Positions 1-9,783 of a DNA stretch of 30,350 bases are shown here, in pieces (positions within the stretch are counted from its first letter, which is position 1; the number at the start of each line of letters is the position of its first letter). Both the position numbers and the translations under genes were made by a program. The notes beneath the pieces were generated by a model. The model made no database searches. It was not told where the DNA came from and saw nothing but the letters and a program-made list of their open reading frames with translations. Origin of the DNA: Saccoglossus kowalevskii (lineage: Eukaryota; Hemichordata; Enteropneusta; Harrimaniidae); NCBI RefSeq assembly GCF_000003605.2, contig NW_003139317.1, positions 1,000,783-1,031,132 of the forward strand, given 5' to 3'.

Positions 1-831
1 TTATCTATATTTTAAAATCGTCTTTTGAGTATTTTCCACTATTCACAATTCTACAAAATTTTAACAGTCTTTAGCCAAGACTGTTTGGATAATAAAAAGC
101 AAAAAAAAAAATTCACTCCCAAGTGTCCACGAACCTGCATCTCTATCTTAAGTTTTAGTTATGTTTTTTACTCACAAAGTGCGTTTCTATAAATATTGCC
201 GCTGATTGCTATCAACCTTGAAGTAAAGAAAATATGAACGCCAGTCGCCCTAGTGTTTGCAGTTTTTTTTCACCGGGATACGGGAATGATAAGGTTTATT
301 TTCATTTCCCATTTAAAATAGAATGACGAATCCCAAATTAAGTTGTTGTAATAGTATGAATTTGATTGAGCGTAATTTCTTGCCATTAAATTGAATGTTT
401 ATTTCACAGTTTGTACCAATTTATGTCAAAAGCCATGTCAATTGTCATAGAGCAATTTATTTCAATTTCCGAGGAGGTATTTAAAAAAAAAAAACTGTCC
501 CGCGATCACTATGGAATTCATTCATAATATTAACATGTTTTGTTGATGATAATTGGGACAAACTTTAAATTTGTGGTATTTACAAGTCACGTTCCTTTCT
601 TTGGAGCGGGCGAGAAAAACGGAGAGAAAAAATACAATCCACCATAGATTTGTCTAGTCGAACAATATAAAACTAAATATCCACGAATTTTATTTATTTT
701 CACTTTATTTGCTGTTATCTGTGTTTACATTGTCCATGATGCAGTGCTCGCGACAGAATGAACTACCGCCATTTTCGCATGCGTTTGTACTGGAATATTG
801 GGATGTCAAACATTGGAACACTACTACCTAC
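1..831. other. Probable intron 5 of the arrestin gene (or 3' end region), no exon found
   Basis: On the minus strand this lies downstream of the exon 5 donor. I searched both strands by eye for a last arrestin strand or a PPxY tail and found none. The only open continuation is the read-through frame from exon 5 to the TAG at 763-765. The rest is AT-rich with several A or T runs and no recognised repeat. Confidence 0.5.
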
Positions 832-1020
832 CTCGATGACGTAATTCATTTGTATCACGTGTGTCGTAACAGATGGTGGCAACACTGGGATTTGAATCAT
901 GCGCGCTGTGTGTAACGTGTATTCTTGGTAGGGCAGTACTCTTGGACTTGTGTACGCCAGAATCTCATAAGAGCCGCTCTTAGATGTTTTCTTGGGTGAG
1001 TCTGCATTAATTGTTACACT
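832..1020 (-). CDS. Alpha-arrestin (ARRDC-like), coding exon 5, most of arrestin C-lobe
   Basis: The exon is 189 bp, phase 0 at both ends, and encodes residues 229-291. It begins after a textbook acceptor (TTTGTTTTCTTTCTATTCAG). The segment MIQIPVLPPS (269-278), followed by HVIQMNYVIE (282-291), corresponds to the conserved 'L.IPP..PS...C.II.V.Y.L.V' block of Arrestin_C. The call rests on this block, the correct phase after exon 4 and good splice sites. The donor is GAG|GTAGGT, the same sequence as the exon 1 donor. If this donor is skipped, the frame stays open for 22 more codons to a TAG at 763-765. The exons for the last strand and the PPxY-bearing tail expected of the family were not found in 1-831. 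Confidence 0.85.
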
Positions 1021-2483
1021 CTGAATAGAAAGAAAACAAATAACACGTGTGTGATATCTGAGACGTATAACAGTCAGTTAAGTATAATGAAAGCGCGGTG
1101 GTCGTCGCGCGGCGCGTTTTCGAATTTCATGTAAATAAACAATGTATTTTACACGCGTTGTATACGTCGCTATGAGTCCCATATCGAACAGGACGCGGCA
1201 CGCCGACTGCCGCTTTTGAAGCTGCCACTAGCGAAGGGTTTGACATTTATTCAATATGTAAATCTGGTACATAATCTTCAATTCCGTGATATTATAAAAG
1301 CATAATGCTTTGCAAAAAGGTTGAATTACTCATTGCTTATATAATGAGACGTCTCTGTTTTTAGAATACGTAAAAATGGTTTTATTTTGTGGTAATATGG
1401 TATAAGAACATAATTAATTATTGTCTAGTTGATTTCCCAACTGAGAAATATATTTACTTGACATACATCTGCATAGTCTGTCATTTATCAAACATCTCCT
1501 AACTAATAACAGTCGATATTTAATTAATAATTGCAAACACACTGGCCATACAATGCTGATCTACTTTTCTACGCAATCTCTTCATTTTATTCCAACTTGG
1601 CATTTCCCTCTACATTCGCATGCGTGCAATTGTGCTGTATACAGTACATAGTTAAATCAGTAAGATAATCCGTGAAAGATTAACAAGGGTACAGACAATC
1701 GATTGGCACACGTGTTAAACATAGTCGAATGATTGATGAAAGATTGGAGGATATCAATAAGTTTCGAAAAGAGTGAGTCCGTTCTGTTGTTACGTACATG
1801 CACCACTTCATTTTAAAATAATGCCAGCGGGCGTGTTTTACCCCATAGGTAATCCGGGGAAATTGTCAAATCTTATCGATACACGCAAGACAAACCACAG
1901 GCAGTTTCAAGCTGTTCCCTTTAGCTAATTTGTTGGATGAGACAATCATTCCGATGTTCACAAAGAGTGACCAGTCTTCAAATTATGCGCGTTGGTAAAT
2001 TAAATTACTTGTGCTCTCGATGACAATACACACTAAGGCGTAGGGCAAGTAGAGTGTTTTTAAATTCTGAGAACCAGTAATAATGACTTATAGTCTCCCC
2101 TTGTTAACGGATTACAATGATATGCAGTGACAGAGAACATGGAGCCAATTGCCAGATGCCTCTAAATCTGAATGCCTCTATGTCCTTTAATGTTACCTTC
2201 ACAATTTCAATTAAGGGCATTTGTGGAGAAAAAAAAGGCAAGTGGAGTTTTTACTAAAGACACACAGCTCCAAGAGGCTGTATCGTGTCGCACACTTTTC
2301 ACTTAACAATCAATTCCACAGTTGAATCTTCAGGTATTTAAATAATCCCACACATATTGTACGCATTACGCATATTAGACCCTAGTGCAGTACAGCAGAA
2401 TTACTATATTTGCTATAATATTGTTTTATATTCAACTGCTCAATAAAAAAAAAAACAATTTCAAACCACATCACTTAATTTAC
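1021..2483 (-). other. Intron 4 of the arrestin gene
   Basis: This 1463-bp intron is bounded by donor GTAAAT after exon 4 and acceptor TTCTATTCAG before exon 5. It contains one MITE copy (1092-1214). The rest shows no coding or repeat structure that I can support. Confidence 0.8.
1092..1214 (+). mobile_element. MITE-like element, copy 1 (in arrestin intron 4)
   Basis: This 123-bp CpG-rich element begins AGCGCGGTGGTCGTCG and ends CGGCACGCCGACTGCCGCT, so its ends are imperfect inverted repeats. Its body (about 1125-1207) is almost identical to the reverse complement of 7972-8055, including the stretch TTTTACACGCGTTGTATACG. The flanking tetranucleotides are TGAA and TTTG, which could be decayed TTAA target duplications as seen at the other copies. 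It is too short to encode a transposase, so it is non-autonomous. Confidence 0.75.
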
Positions 2484-2666
2484 CTGTACAAGTTTTACTC
2501 CTAACTTCATAACCTTGTCTGAGTTATTATCCAGTTTCGTTTTGATATTGATGTATTCCCCAGGACAGTAGGCTGTTCGCTGTAATTCCGCCTTCAGCGC
2601 AATCGGGCCACGTCCACAACACCAACAGCAACACAGCGTCTTACGATCAGCAGCGTGAAGTGTTTT
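2484..2666 (-). CDS. Alpha-arrestin (ARRDC-like), coding exon 4, Cys-rich linker and start of C-lobe
   Basis: The exon is 183 bp, phase 0 at both ends, and encodes residues 168-228. It includes KTLCCCWCCGRGPI (176-189). ARRDC2/3/4-type proteins have a KTLCC(W/C)FC...GPI motif at the junction of the two arrestin lobes. It is followed by YCPGE (200-204), the family YxPGE turn, then a segment equivalent to IxxxIxNxSxxxV. Five cysteines (179-181, 183 and 184) cluster here; a lipidation site is possible but only inferred. The acceptor is GTCCGACAG|AAAAC and the donor CAG|GTAAAT. This is the start of the Arrestin_C domain. Confidence 0.93.
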
Positions 2667-2695
2667 CTGTCGGACATAACAACAACCAATTAACA

Positions 2696-2727
<32 letters not shown>

Positions 2728-2978
2728 CGACCCCGCACATTGGTTGGCGTTTGGAAAAAAAAATGCAAATGCAATTATATGGTAAAACGTCATGTACTTG
2801 TCACGCCCTCGCGTTTGTGAGTTTGACGGTTACATTTACTTGCTTAAAATGTCCGAGGAGTCGGTCTAGTGATACAAGATGTTGAATATAAACGTGGGTG
2901 AGAAATATAAAATAATCGCATAGCTCTGAGCGGCGATTGAAAAAATTATCCTGTCCAATGATGTTAAATAAGTCATAC
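2667..2978 (-). other. Intron 3 of the arrestin gene
   Basis: This 312-bp intron has donor GTATGA and acceptor TATGTCCGACAG. Near its 3' end it contains a (TA) run at 2696-2721, about 30 bases upstream of the acceptor. Confidence 0.85.
2696..2721. repeat. (TA)n microsatellite
   Basis: An uninterrupted run of alternating A and T, 26 bp, lying within intron 3 close to the exon 4 acceptor. Confidence 0.95.
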
Positions 2979-3214
2979 CTGATAGCCAACAAGGTTACAG
3001 TCAATTGGACTGCCAACAAAAGAGAAGTATCTCTCAGCTACTGGGTCTACGGCCCACGATATATCCATGTTTGTCTGCACGTAGTACCTTATGAACGCAA
3101 TTTTACCACATTCAAATGAACACGGCAGATTGGAGTCCTTTGGAAATACGAAGGAAAACGGGAAAGAGTACTGCCCAGCCTGTAGTAGCGGTATTTCACC
3201 AGATTCATGGGGCT
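2979..3214 (-). CDS. Alpha-arrestin (ARRDC-like), coding exon 3, core of arrestin N-lobe
   Basis: The exon is 236 bp and encodes Glu89 (split) to residue 167. It carries the most recognisable arrestin signature in the gene. The segment AGQYSFPFSFVFP (residues 101-113) corresponds to the family pattern LPaGxhxFPFxFxLP. SFE (121-123) and IRYYVQ (130-135) correspond to SFEG and VRYWVKA in vertebrate ARRDCs, and W142 matches the conserved Trp after that strand. The acceptor TTCTTTCTTCTGCAG|AG is strong and the donor is CAG|GTATGA in phase 0. An open frame runs a further 78 bases upstream into the intron, but it has no better acceptor and does not resemble the family, so I start the exon at 3214. 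Confidence 0.93.
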
Positions 3215-4373
3215 CTGCAGAAGAAAGAATATCGTTTAGTAAAGGTTTCTTGAAGTATGTGGCGGAGTCCGATATTGTTAGGAAATATAACAATTGTACA
3301 CGTCAAGTGACAGCAGTGTGAATCCCAATAACTACTATGATCACATGGACACACACACACGCATGCATGTTGTTATATTTGTCAAACTCAAAGACTTTAG
3401 CTTCTACCTTCCACTCGAAAACAAGTTCGTGGCATTGTTCAGACACGGTTCATTGTATTTAATTGTTTTCAAGATTTAGCCTTTACTGTACTTTGGAAAT
3501 TGCAGGCACATATACGAACAAACTCAAAACTCGACAAATTCTTCTCACCACCGTAAAAAGTAGGTCTTCCCGTTACGTCGCATTGCACTGCCCCCAAAAG
3601 ACATATTTATTTAACGTGTAGTGAATGTATAATACAATCATGGTTAGTTACGAACTTCGTCTTAACCTAAAATTCAACAGTTTTGGGGTGGATGCACATT
3701 TTGCCTATTTTTCATTATAGAAGAAGGTTTGTAAAACAATTTTCTAAATTGGTGGTGTTATTCAAAATATATATATTCAGCATATCAATTCAGTTCGATC
3801 CGTTAATACATAATGTATTCAGACGCAAAGAATCGTTTTCTAGAAGGTCGATACGATTTCAGAAATGAAATTGATTGAGAATTTGTGCCAGGTTATTTCG
3901 GGAATGAAGGGTGATGCATTCCACCATGTCGCAGCAATTATTTGTATTCGTATCCGTCCTTGGACAGTTATCACGTAATAGTGGGCAGTGTGTCTATTCC
4001 CAATGTAAGAGTACACATATGATAGCGAGATTAAAGTAGATTACCGTAATCGTCTATCCTCTTAACGACACGCATGTTTTTTACAAGAGATAAGGTGTAT
4101 CCTGTATCTCGCTTTACTTTATATGCTTAAATAATTGACATGCTTGCCAACGTGCGGCACATGCGTAAATCATTATTATGTTTCAGTTACACAGTACTGT
4201 GTGCTTATATGTAGGCAATTCTTGTTTTTTCACCTCACGCGACTTCTAGGCATTGTGACCTCGTGGCTTGTTATCGTGATCAAAGTGGTAATGGTGAATG
4301 ATGTGCGTTTCGCATAATAACAAATGACATTTATAGAATAGAATTAAAGGGTGTTCCTGATAGCAGGAATTTG

Positions 4374-4645
<272 letters not shown>

Positions 4646-5802
4646 CGGCCATAAGCTTTTGGGAAATACAGACAAAATCCCTAATCCAGATCTCTATGAA
4701 TTATATAACGGATTGTTTCATGGGTCTTCTCAAAATGCGGCAAACATTCGTCCAGGTCATTTTTAGTTATAGCGCCCATGGCTACCAGTTCCGGATACCA
4801 TCCAAAATTGACTCGTCATTCTCTCAATGATACTTCCTCATACAACAAAAAAATCATGAAAACTGAACCATAACTTGTCCAGTAAACGCCGAGAGAATTA
4901 AAATCATTAGATTTGCCTTAGTCTATATGCCAGTCAAACAGAACTAACCGCCTTGTTTATGGTCGGAATAACCATGTGTAGTGAAACATGAAGATACACT
5001 ACTTGCAGCCGTGTTCAGCTGCATTTCAAGCGATATCAACAACACAGTTCACAACCTGTGATGCCCTAAGCATCGACGTCGTTGCTACGTGTGTATCTCT
5101 TTCTCGTCATACACGTGTGAGCTTGAAAAGGACTTTGCAATCTGAAACCTCTGTGTTCTTTTGTTATTTTTTGCCAAGAGGAGATTTAGATGGCAAAACT
5201 GCAATATCTAAGGTTATTTCTAAGGCACTCGTTTTAAAACTTGTGGGCGAATGGATGTGCGTTTAGTTTATCCATGGAGTGCTTCAGACGATACCTGATG
5301 AAAGCAATTCGTATACGAATCATGACCCCTAAGAGCTGTTTAAATCTATTCAACATTTAGTGTTTAGATTACTTTTTCCTCCTCAAAGAGTTCATAAAAC
5401 CATACAAGATGTTTCCCAGGTTACACTATTGTTAATGCGCAACAACAAAAGTCAACGCATGTAGGAATGGAATGTGATTACGTGCAGTGGTAAATGAAAT
5501 GTTAAAAATCGTGCTGAGCAGACGTTTTAAGTACTATGAAAATCAAAACAAAAAAACACTTTCAAGGACTCTGTAATACAATATACAGCGATTCGAAATG
5601 TAGACTGCACGCACAAAGGTGGACACATTTCAGAAGTGGAAATCCACCCAGACGTTTTGTGTAATTACTTTCCTGTAAAGGTCTTATTGTATGATGGTTC
5701 TCAAATGAATTCAATCCTTTCCGTTAGTTTTTACTTATTGTATGTGCTGTATTTGTGCCTGTTATAATCTGTAAATAATATTCTAAATTTGATTACGTTT
5801 TG

Positions 5803-5822
5803 TCATTTTCATTTTCATTTTC
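5803..5822. repeat. Short (CATTTT)n tandem repeat
   Basis: About three copies of CATTTT in a row within intron 2. This is a simple repeat. Confidence 0.7.
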
Positions 5823-5908
5823 ACACACCTTCAGCTATCATTGTGTCAGTTTTTTTGTTTTCTTATATTCACGTTCATGTTATCATGTTATCTCAACAAA
5901 ATATTTTT

Positions 5909-5948
5909 TTAAAGTGCGTATTCCCAAAATTTAAAGTGCGTATTCTCC
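5909..5948. repeat. Two-copy tandem duplication, unit about 21 bp
   Basis: TTTAAAGTGCGTATTC occurs twice in direct succession, with starts about 21 bases apart. A small local duplication in intron 2. Confidence 0.85.
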
Positions 5949-7366
5949 ATAATAACTGACTACCAGACTAATTGTTCCAGTAACAAAACAAGTGTTTCCT
6001 GTTAGAACATTATAAGGCGTGCATGGGCATTAATTGATTTTACACATATTTTGTATAAAAATGAGAAAAAATATAAAAGAAAAATATGGTGTCTGGCATA
6101 TTTCTTATAAATAATGTTTCATAGGATAATATTTTGTATTTATTTTCTACTAAGATTGCTATTAAGATTTACACGTAAATATCAGACTTCCTAAAAACTT
6201 GCTTGCCTGTTATTGTAGTTGTTTCTTTTTTCTTTGCTTTTGAAATAGCAACAAATCAACAGCTTTTGATAATGTTTCATATTTTAATATACGTATAAAC
6301 ATATTATACGATCTGGTATGTATAGCGAAATATTGCTGTTATTTAAAAATGAAAACAATCGTTACTCCAATTTTCAATTCATTTAAATTATAAAACTATG
6401 TTGCAACGAAAACCGCCAACCATGCATTTACCTAATATACATTTAATATTGTTACTGGCTCACCCCGGATCATGAATTGTCGGAAAATACAGTTAAATGT
6501 CACCAGAAAGACTAAGACCAGATTTATTGTTGTAAATATTTGTTCCGCTGCAAATGACGAGATGTTCTGTTAGTTCTGCTCGCTCGAACGCCACCATCCC
6601 CTCGAGCAATGAACATTATATTGCTAGATGAATGCTAGAGGAGTTTAAACATCAACCATATCACTTACACATGGAATATAACCCAGGTGTTTTTTGTAGT
6701 CATATTGGCCTCACTCTACACAATTATACTCTCCGACGATCAGAATATAAACAATTGAAAAGGAGGCTACATATTGTGTTCGAGCAATTTTATATAAAAA
6801 AATCATTGTGTTAATTATAACATTATAATACTTTATAAATGGGCATTGTCAATCAATGAATACTTGTTGGTCGACCATTTCAAAGCCGATAGCTGATAAA
6901 ATTCAGACAATTGTAACTAATGAGCCTAATTATTATCTATTTCTGTTCTAATCAGCCGAATTGAGAAATGACCTTCGCAGTTTCAATAACCAATGTGACA
7001 GCTTCCACTGTATAGATTGATTGAACAATTGGAATTATAGAAAATTGGAATTATATGTAACAATATTGTATCTGCTGACGTGCAGATGAAATGCAAATCT
7101 ATAATTCTTCATTCACACGCTTGTTTTTATTTCGAAGTAATCTTGCCGAAGAGTCACTTTCAACCCATTTTATATCGCAGTATATTTGGATACTATGGAC
7201 TTTTACTACTTCGGGTTAACTTACTCTTTAAATGGGCCTTTGAAGAACATACAAAAATATGTAAATACAGTTTATTAACATTCTATTGTCAATTCTTGAA
7301 TGACACACATATCTAGCCATAATAACTTGGTTCAGTTTTCATAAATTCATTTCCTTGGCAGCTTAC

Positions 7367-7504
7367 CCTTTCCCCATATTGTTTTCCTCTCGCATAGAAA
7401 CTGTTCATTCCCGTGAAAGGTCGTTGTTCTCTTCTTGTCCGGCATGACGTTTAATTTTTCCCTCCAGTGAACCCTTCCGTCTCCACGTAAGGATACACGA
7501 ATAC
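7367..7504 (-). CDS. Alpha-arrestin (ARRDC-like), coding exon 2
   Basis: The exon is 138 bp and encodes Gly43 (split with exon 1) to the first base of codon 89. Joining exon 1 to exon 2 gives AMR-G-IRVSLRGDGRVHW. This is the usual ARRDC sequence around the second and third strands, where a conserved GIRV is followed by a segment ending in W. The acceptor is strong: a run of T then ATTACAG|GT. The donor is AAAGG|GTAAGC in phase 1. Both splice phases agree with their neighbours. The exon ends with ERKTIWGK (residues 81-88), equivalent to the 'L.G' segment before the loop in related proteins. It is separated from exon 1 by about 19.7 kb and from exon 3 by about 4.2 kb. Confidence 0.9.
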
Positions 7505-7960
7505 CTGTAATAAAAAAAAATTGTTGAGAATCCTTCAATAAAATTGTTTAAAGCTACACTGTCATGATAGCATTTCAAATTTGCAATAGAACCATAATAT
7601 GCAATGGCTTCCAATAAACATGGATGGCTATACACCCAGGCTGTAGCTGGTCTAGCTGAAATAACAAAATGCCTTGATCGTAGTAAATCAAAATATCAAT
7701 CTTGACACAAGCCTATCAAAAAAAATGACATATGCATAGACACTCACAATCATGCTTTTTGTCCCTCGAAACTACATATACAATTTCATTTACTGTAGCA
7801 AATCCCAAAACTATTTTCCCTGACATATTACGTCGGCAGTGTTTGGCTAGGGCATAGCAACTCAAGAAATGTCCTTCTAAAAGTATCCTTCCACACTACA
7901 ACTATTTATTTTGGCAGAATATGTGTCTATATTGCAGCATAGCCAAGATAAAATGCTTAA

Positions 7961-8060
7961 AGGGTGGTAGTCGTCGTGCCGCGTCCTGTTCGATATGGGA
8001 CTCGTAGCGACGTATACAACGCGTGTAAAATACATTGTTTATTTACATGAAATTTACGCT
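7961..8060 (-). mobile_element. MITE-like element, copy 2 (in arrestin intron 1, inverted)
   Basis: This 100-bp element is preceded by TTAA (7957-7960) and begins AGGGTGGTAGTCGTCGTGCCGCG. Read on the minus strand it matches copy 1 at 1092-1214 over about 85 bp with only one or two differences. Relative to copy 1 it lacks about 27 bp next to the other end, so one terminal inverted repeat is largely missing. The near identity of the bodies suggests fairly recent spread of the family, or gene conversion. Confidence 0.75.
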
Positions 8061-8410
8061 ATTTACTCATCAATATGTCAACAATTGGCACTGGCGTCAG
8101 AAAAGCGTACCTTAGCCATAGCAAATCAAGAATAGTTTACCCTCACTACAGAAAAGCATCATAACATTTGCCTTTGCCTAGCAATTTTAGAAGCTGTTGT
8201 TTTAGTTATGGCAATTCTACAACTAATTAACTTGGGCAATCCAGATCTAAATTTTCAGTTCTCTAACCTGACATGAGCAAAATACATAACCTACTATGTA
8301 CCCGACAATACTATTTGTGTAAAAATTGCATTGACATTTTGTCACAAAAAACATATTCAATTTTTGGAATTACACAGTTATATTGAAATGATTATAAAAA
8401 ATGCCTCGGT

Positions 8411-8520
8411 TGTAGCACAGTCACAACAATTAGCCTTGATTGTAGCACATTCACAACAATTAGACGTGGCGGTAGCACTCTATGAACAATTAGTTGTGGC
8501 TTTAGCACATTGCAAATATG
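8411..8520. repeat. 30-bp tandem repeat, about 3.5 units
   Basis: The units start at 8411, 8441, 8471 and 8501. The common core is TGTAGCACA..CACAACAATTAG. The first two units are nearly identical and the third and fourth are diverged. As 30 is a multiple of 3, the plus-strand frame reads as a ten-residue repeat (VAQSQQLALI, VAHSQQLDVA, VALYEQLVVA). There is no other sign that it is coding. Confidence 0.85.
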
Positions 8521-9151
8521 CAATATTGTCAATTTTGGTCACTTTATAATAAAGTGTGTAATTATTATTGAATTTGACATGGAAACCGTTTTCGAACGTC
8601 GTGTATACTTTAAACGTTGGTATGGTAACAATCTGGGAGATTCCATTTTCTACTGTGGGTATTAAAGACATGTACTCATTCGAAACTGCTTGCAAATTTA
8701 ACTTGCATATTCTAACTCACTCAAATAGAATACATTCGTTAATTTTTGAGATATTTGAGTCAGTGAATCGGCAAATCAAGTCATATGATGTTCGACAGTA
8801 AACCACAAATTATATAGTACCCCACAACTGTACACCCTCTGTGCTTTTCTTCGCTGTCGCCTATATCGTCACGCTCGTCCACTTGCTCGGGATCCGCAGT
8901 ATCAGGTTTGCATTGCCAGAAATAAACAATAGAAGCTGGTCAAAAGTCATTTCCTGTCAGCTTGGGGTGTATTCTAATGATTTCCTGTTGACTCAGGGGG
9001 TTCTGCCTTTAATTAGATGCAAGAGCCAAGAAGGTGTGACTTAATCCATTGTTTTCAAGGGTCCAGCCCAGTCCTTTGTTATTATGAGTGGTTCTTTATT
9101 TTCGTAATCCAAGCTGTTTTTCCTAATTGTTTTCTTTGTTCCGCTGCATAG

Positions 9152-9783
9152 CATTGTGCATATAACCAAGAAATCTCTCAGTATACCAGTTTAATAAGTC
9201 CTGACAACATGTACCATATTACAGCAACAAGGAAAGTAGGCAATGTAGAGTGGTTTCTGTTGGCTGATCCCAACAAGCCATCCAACAAGTGGAAATGGCT
9301 GTGTGAAGATGATGTTCCCATTGGTCCCATTCAGCGATTCTATCAAATGATGCCTCCAGAAAAGTCAGCAATTCGGGATGGTGTTAACAAACTTATCTTC
9401 ATGGTCCGTCAAGCACTTGGCAATCCACTTAAGATGGTACTGACACTGTCCCAATGCGCCGGGATGTATATGATGCCTTATTTGGTGGGGATATTGGTAT
9501 CCAACAATATAGGAAACACCCGAGGCGTTTTGACACCACCAATAAGGACATATTCAGCCCGGTGTATTTTCCTCATGGATGGCCAGAGTATACCACCAAT
9601 GTGGGCACCAATTGCAAGGTGGCTAACATGGAGATGAAGTTTCCATTGAAGACCAGTAAACCAAGTGTTTTAATCACAGATGATGTTACCAGGGAGATTT
9701 ACAAGATTGAAACTGTATCTGTACGTGTAACCAAAGAATGGTTAACGGTTAATGCAGTTGCACGGAACAAATATATCTGGTAA
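9152..9783 (+). pseudogene. Unidentified coding-like segment with one frameshift
   Basis: I do not recognise this protein. An open frame starts after a TAG at 9149-9151; its first ATG is at 9209. It reads VEWFLLADPNKPSNKWKWLC near its start and stays protein-like to about 9432. From about 9433 the protein-like reading moves to another frame (ATG at 9454, for example RRDVYDALFGGDIGIQQY) and runs to TAA at 9781-9783. The original frame continues only as a poorer-looking shadow to 9637. Loss of one base near 9433 would explain the switch. The composition is balanced (Trp, Pro, Asp and Lys rich), unlike the flanking AT-rich intron. A pyrimidine tract ending GCATAG just before 9152 resembles a splice acceptor. 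It may be a decayed transposon or viral ORF, a retrocopy, or an exon of a nested gene. No poly(A) tract or flanking duplication was seen. Confidence 0.5.

Noticed and set aside
709-915. 68-codon plus-strand ORF
   Set aside because: It lies antisense to arrestin exon 5, which has family motifs and good splice sites; it is a shadow.
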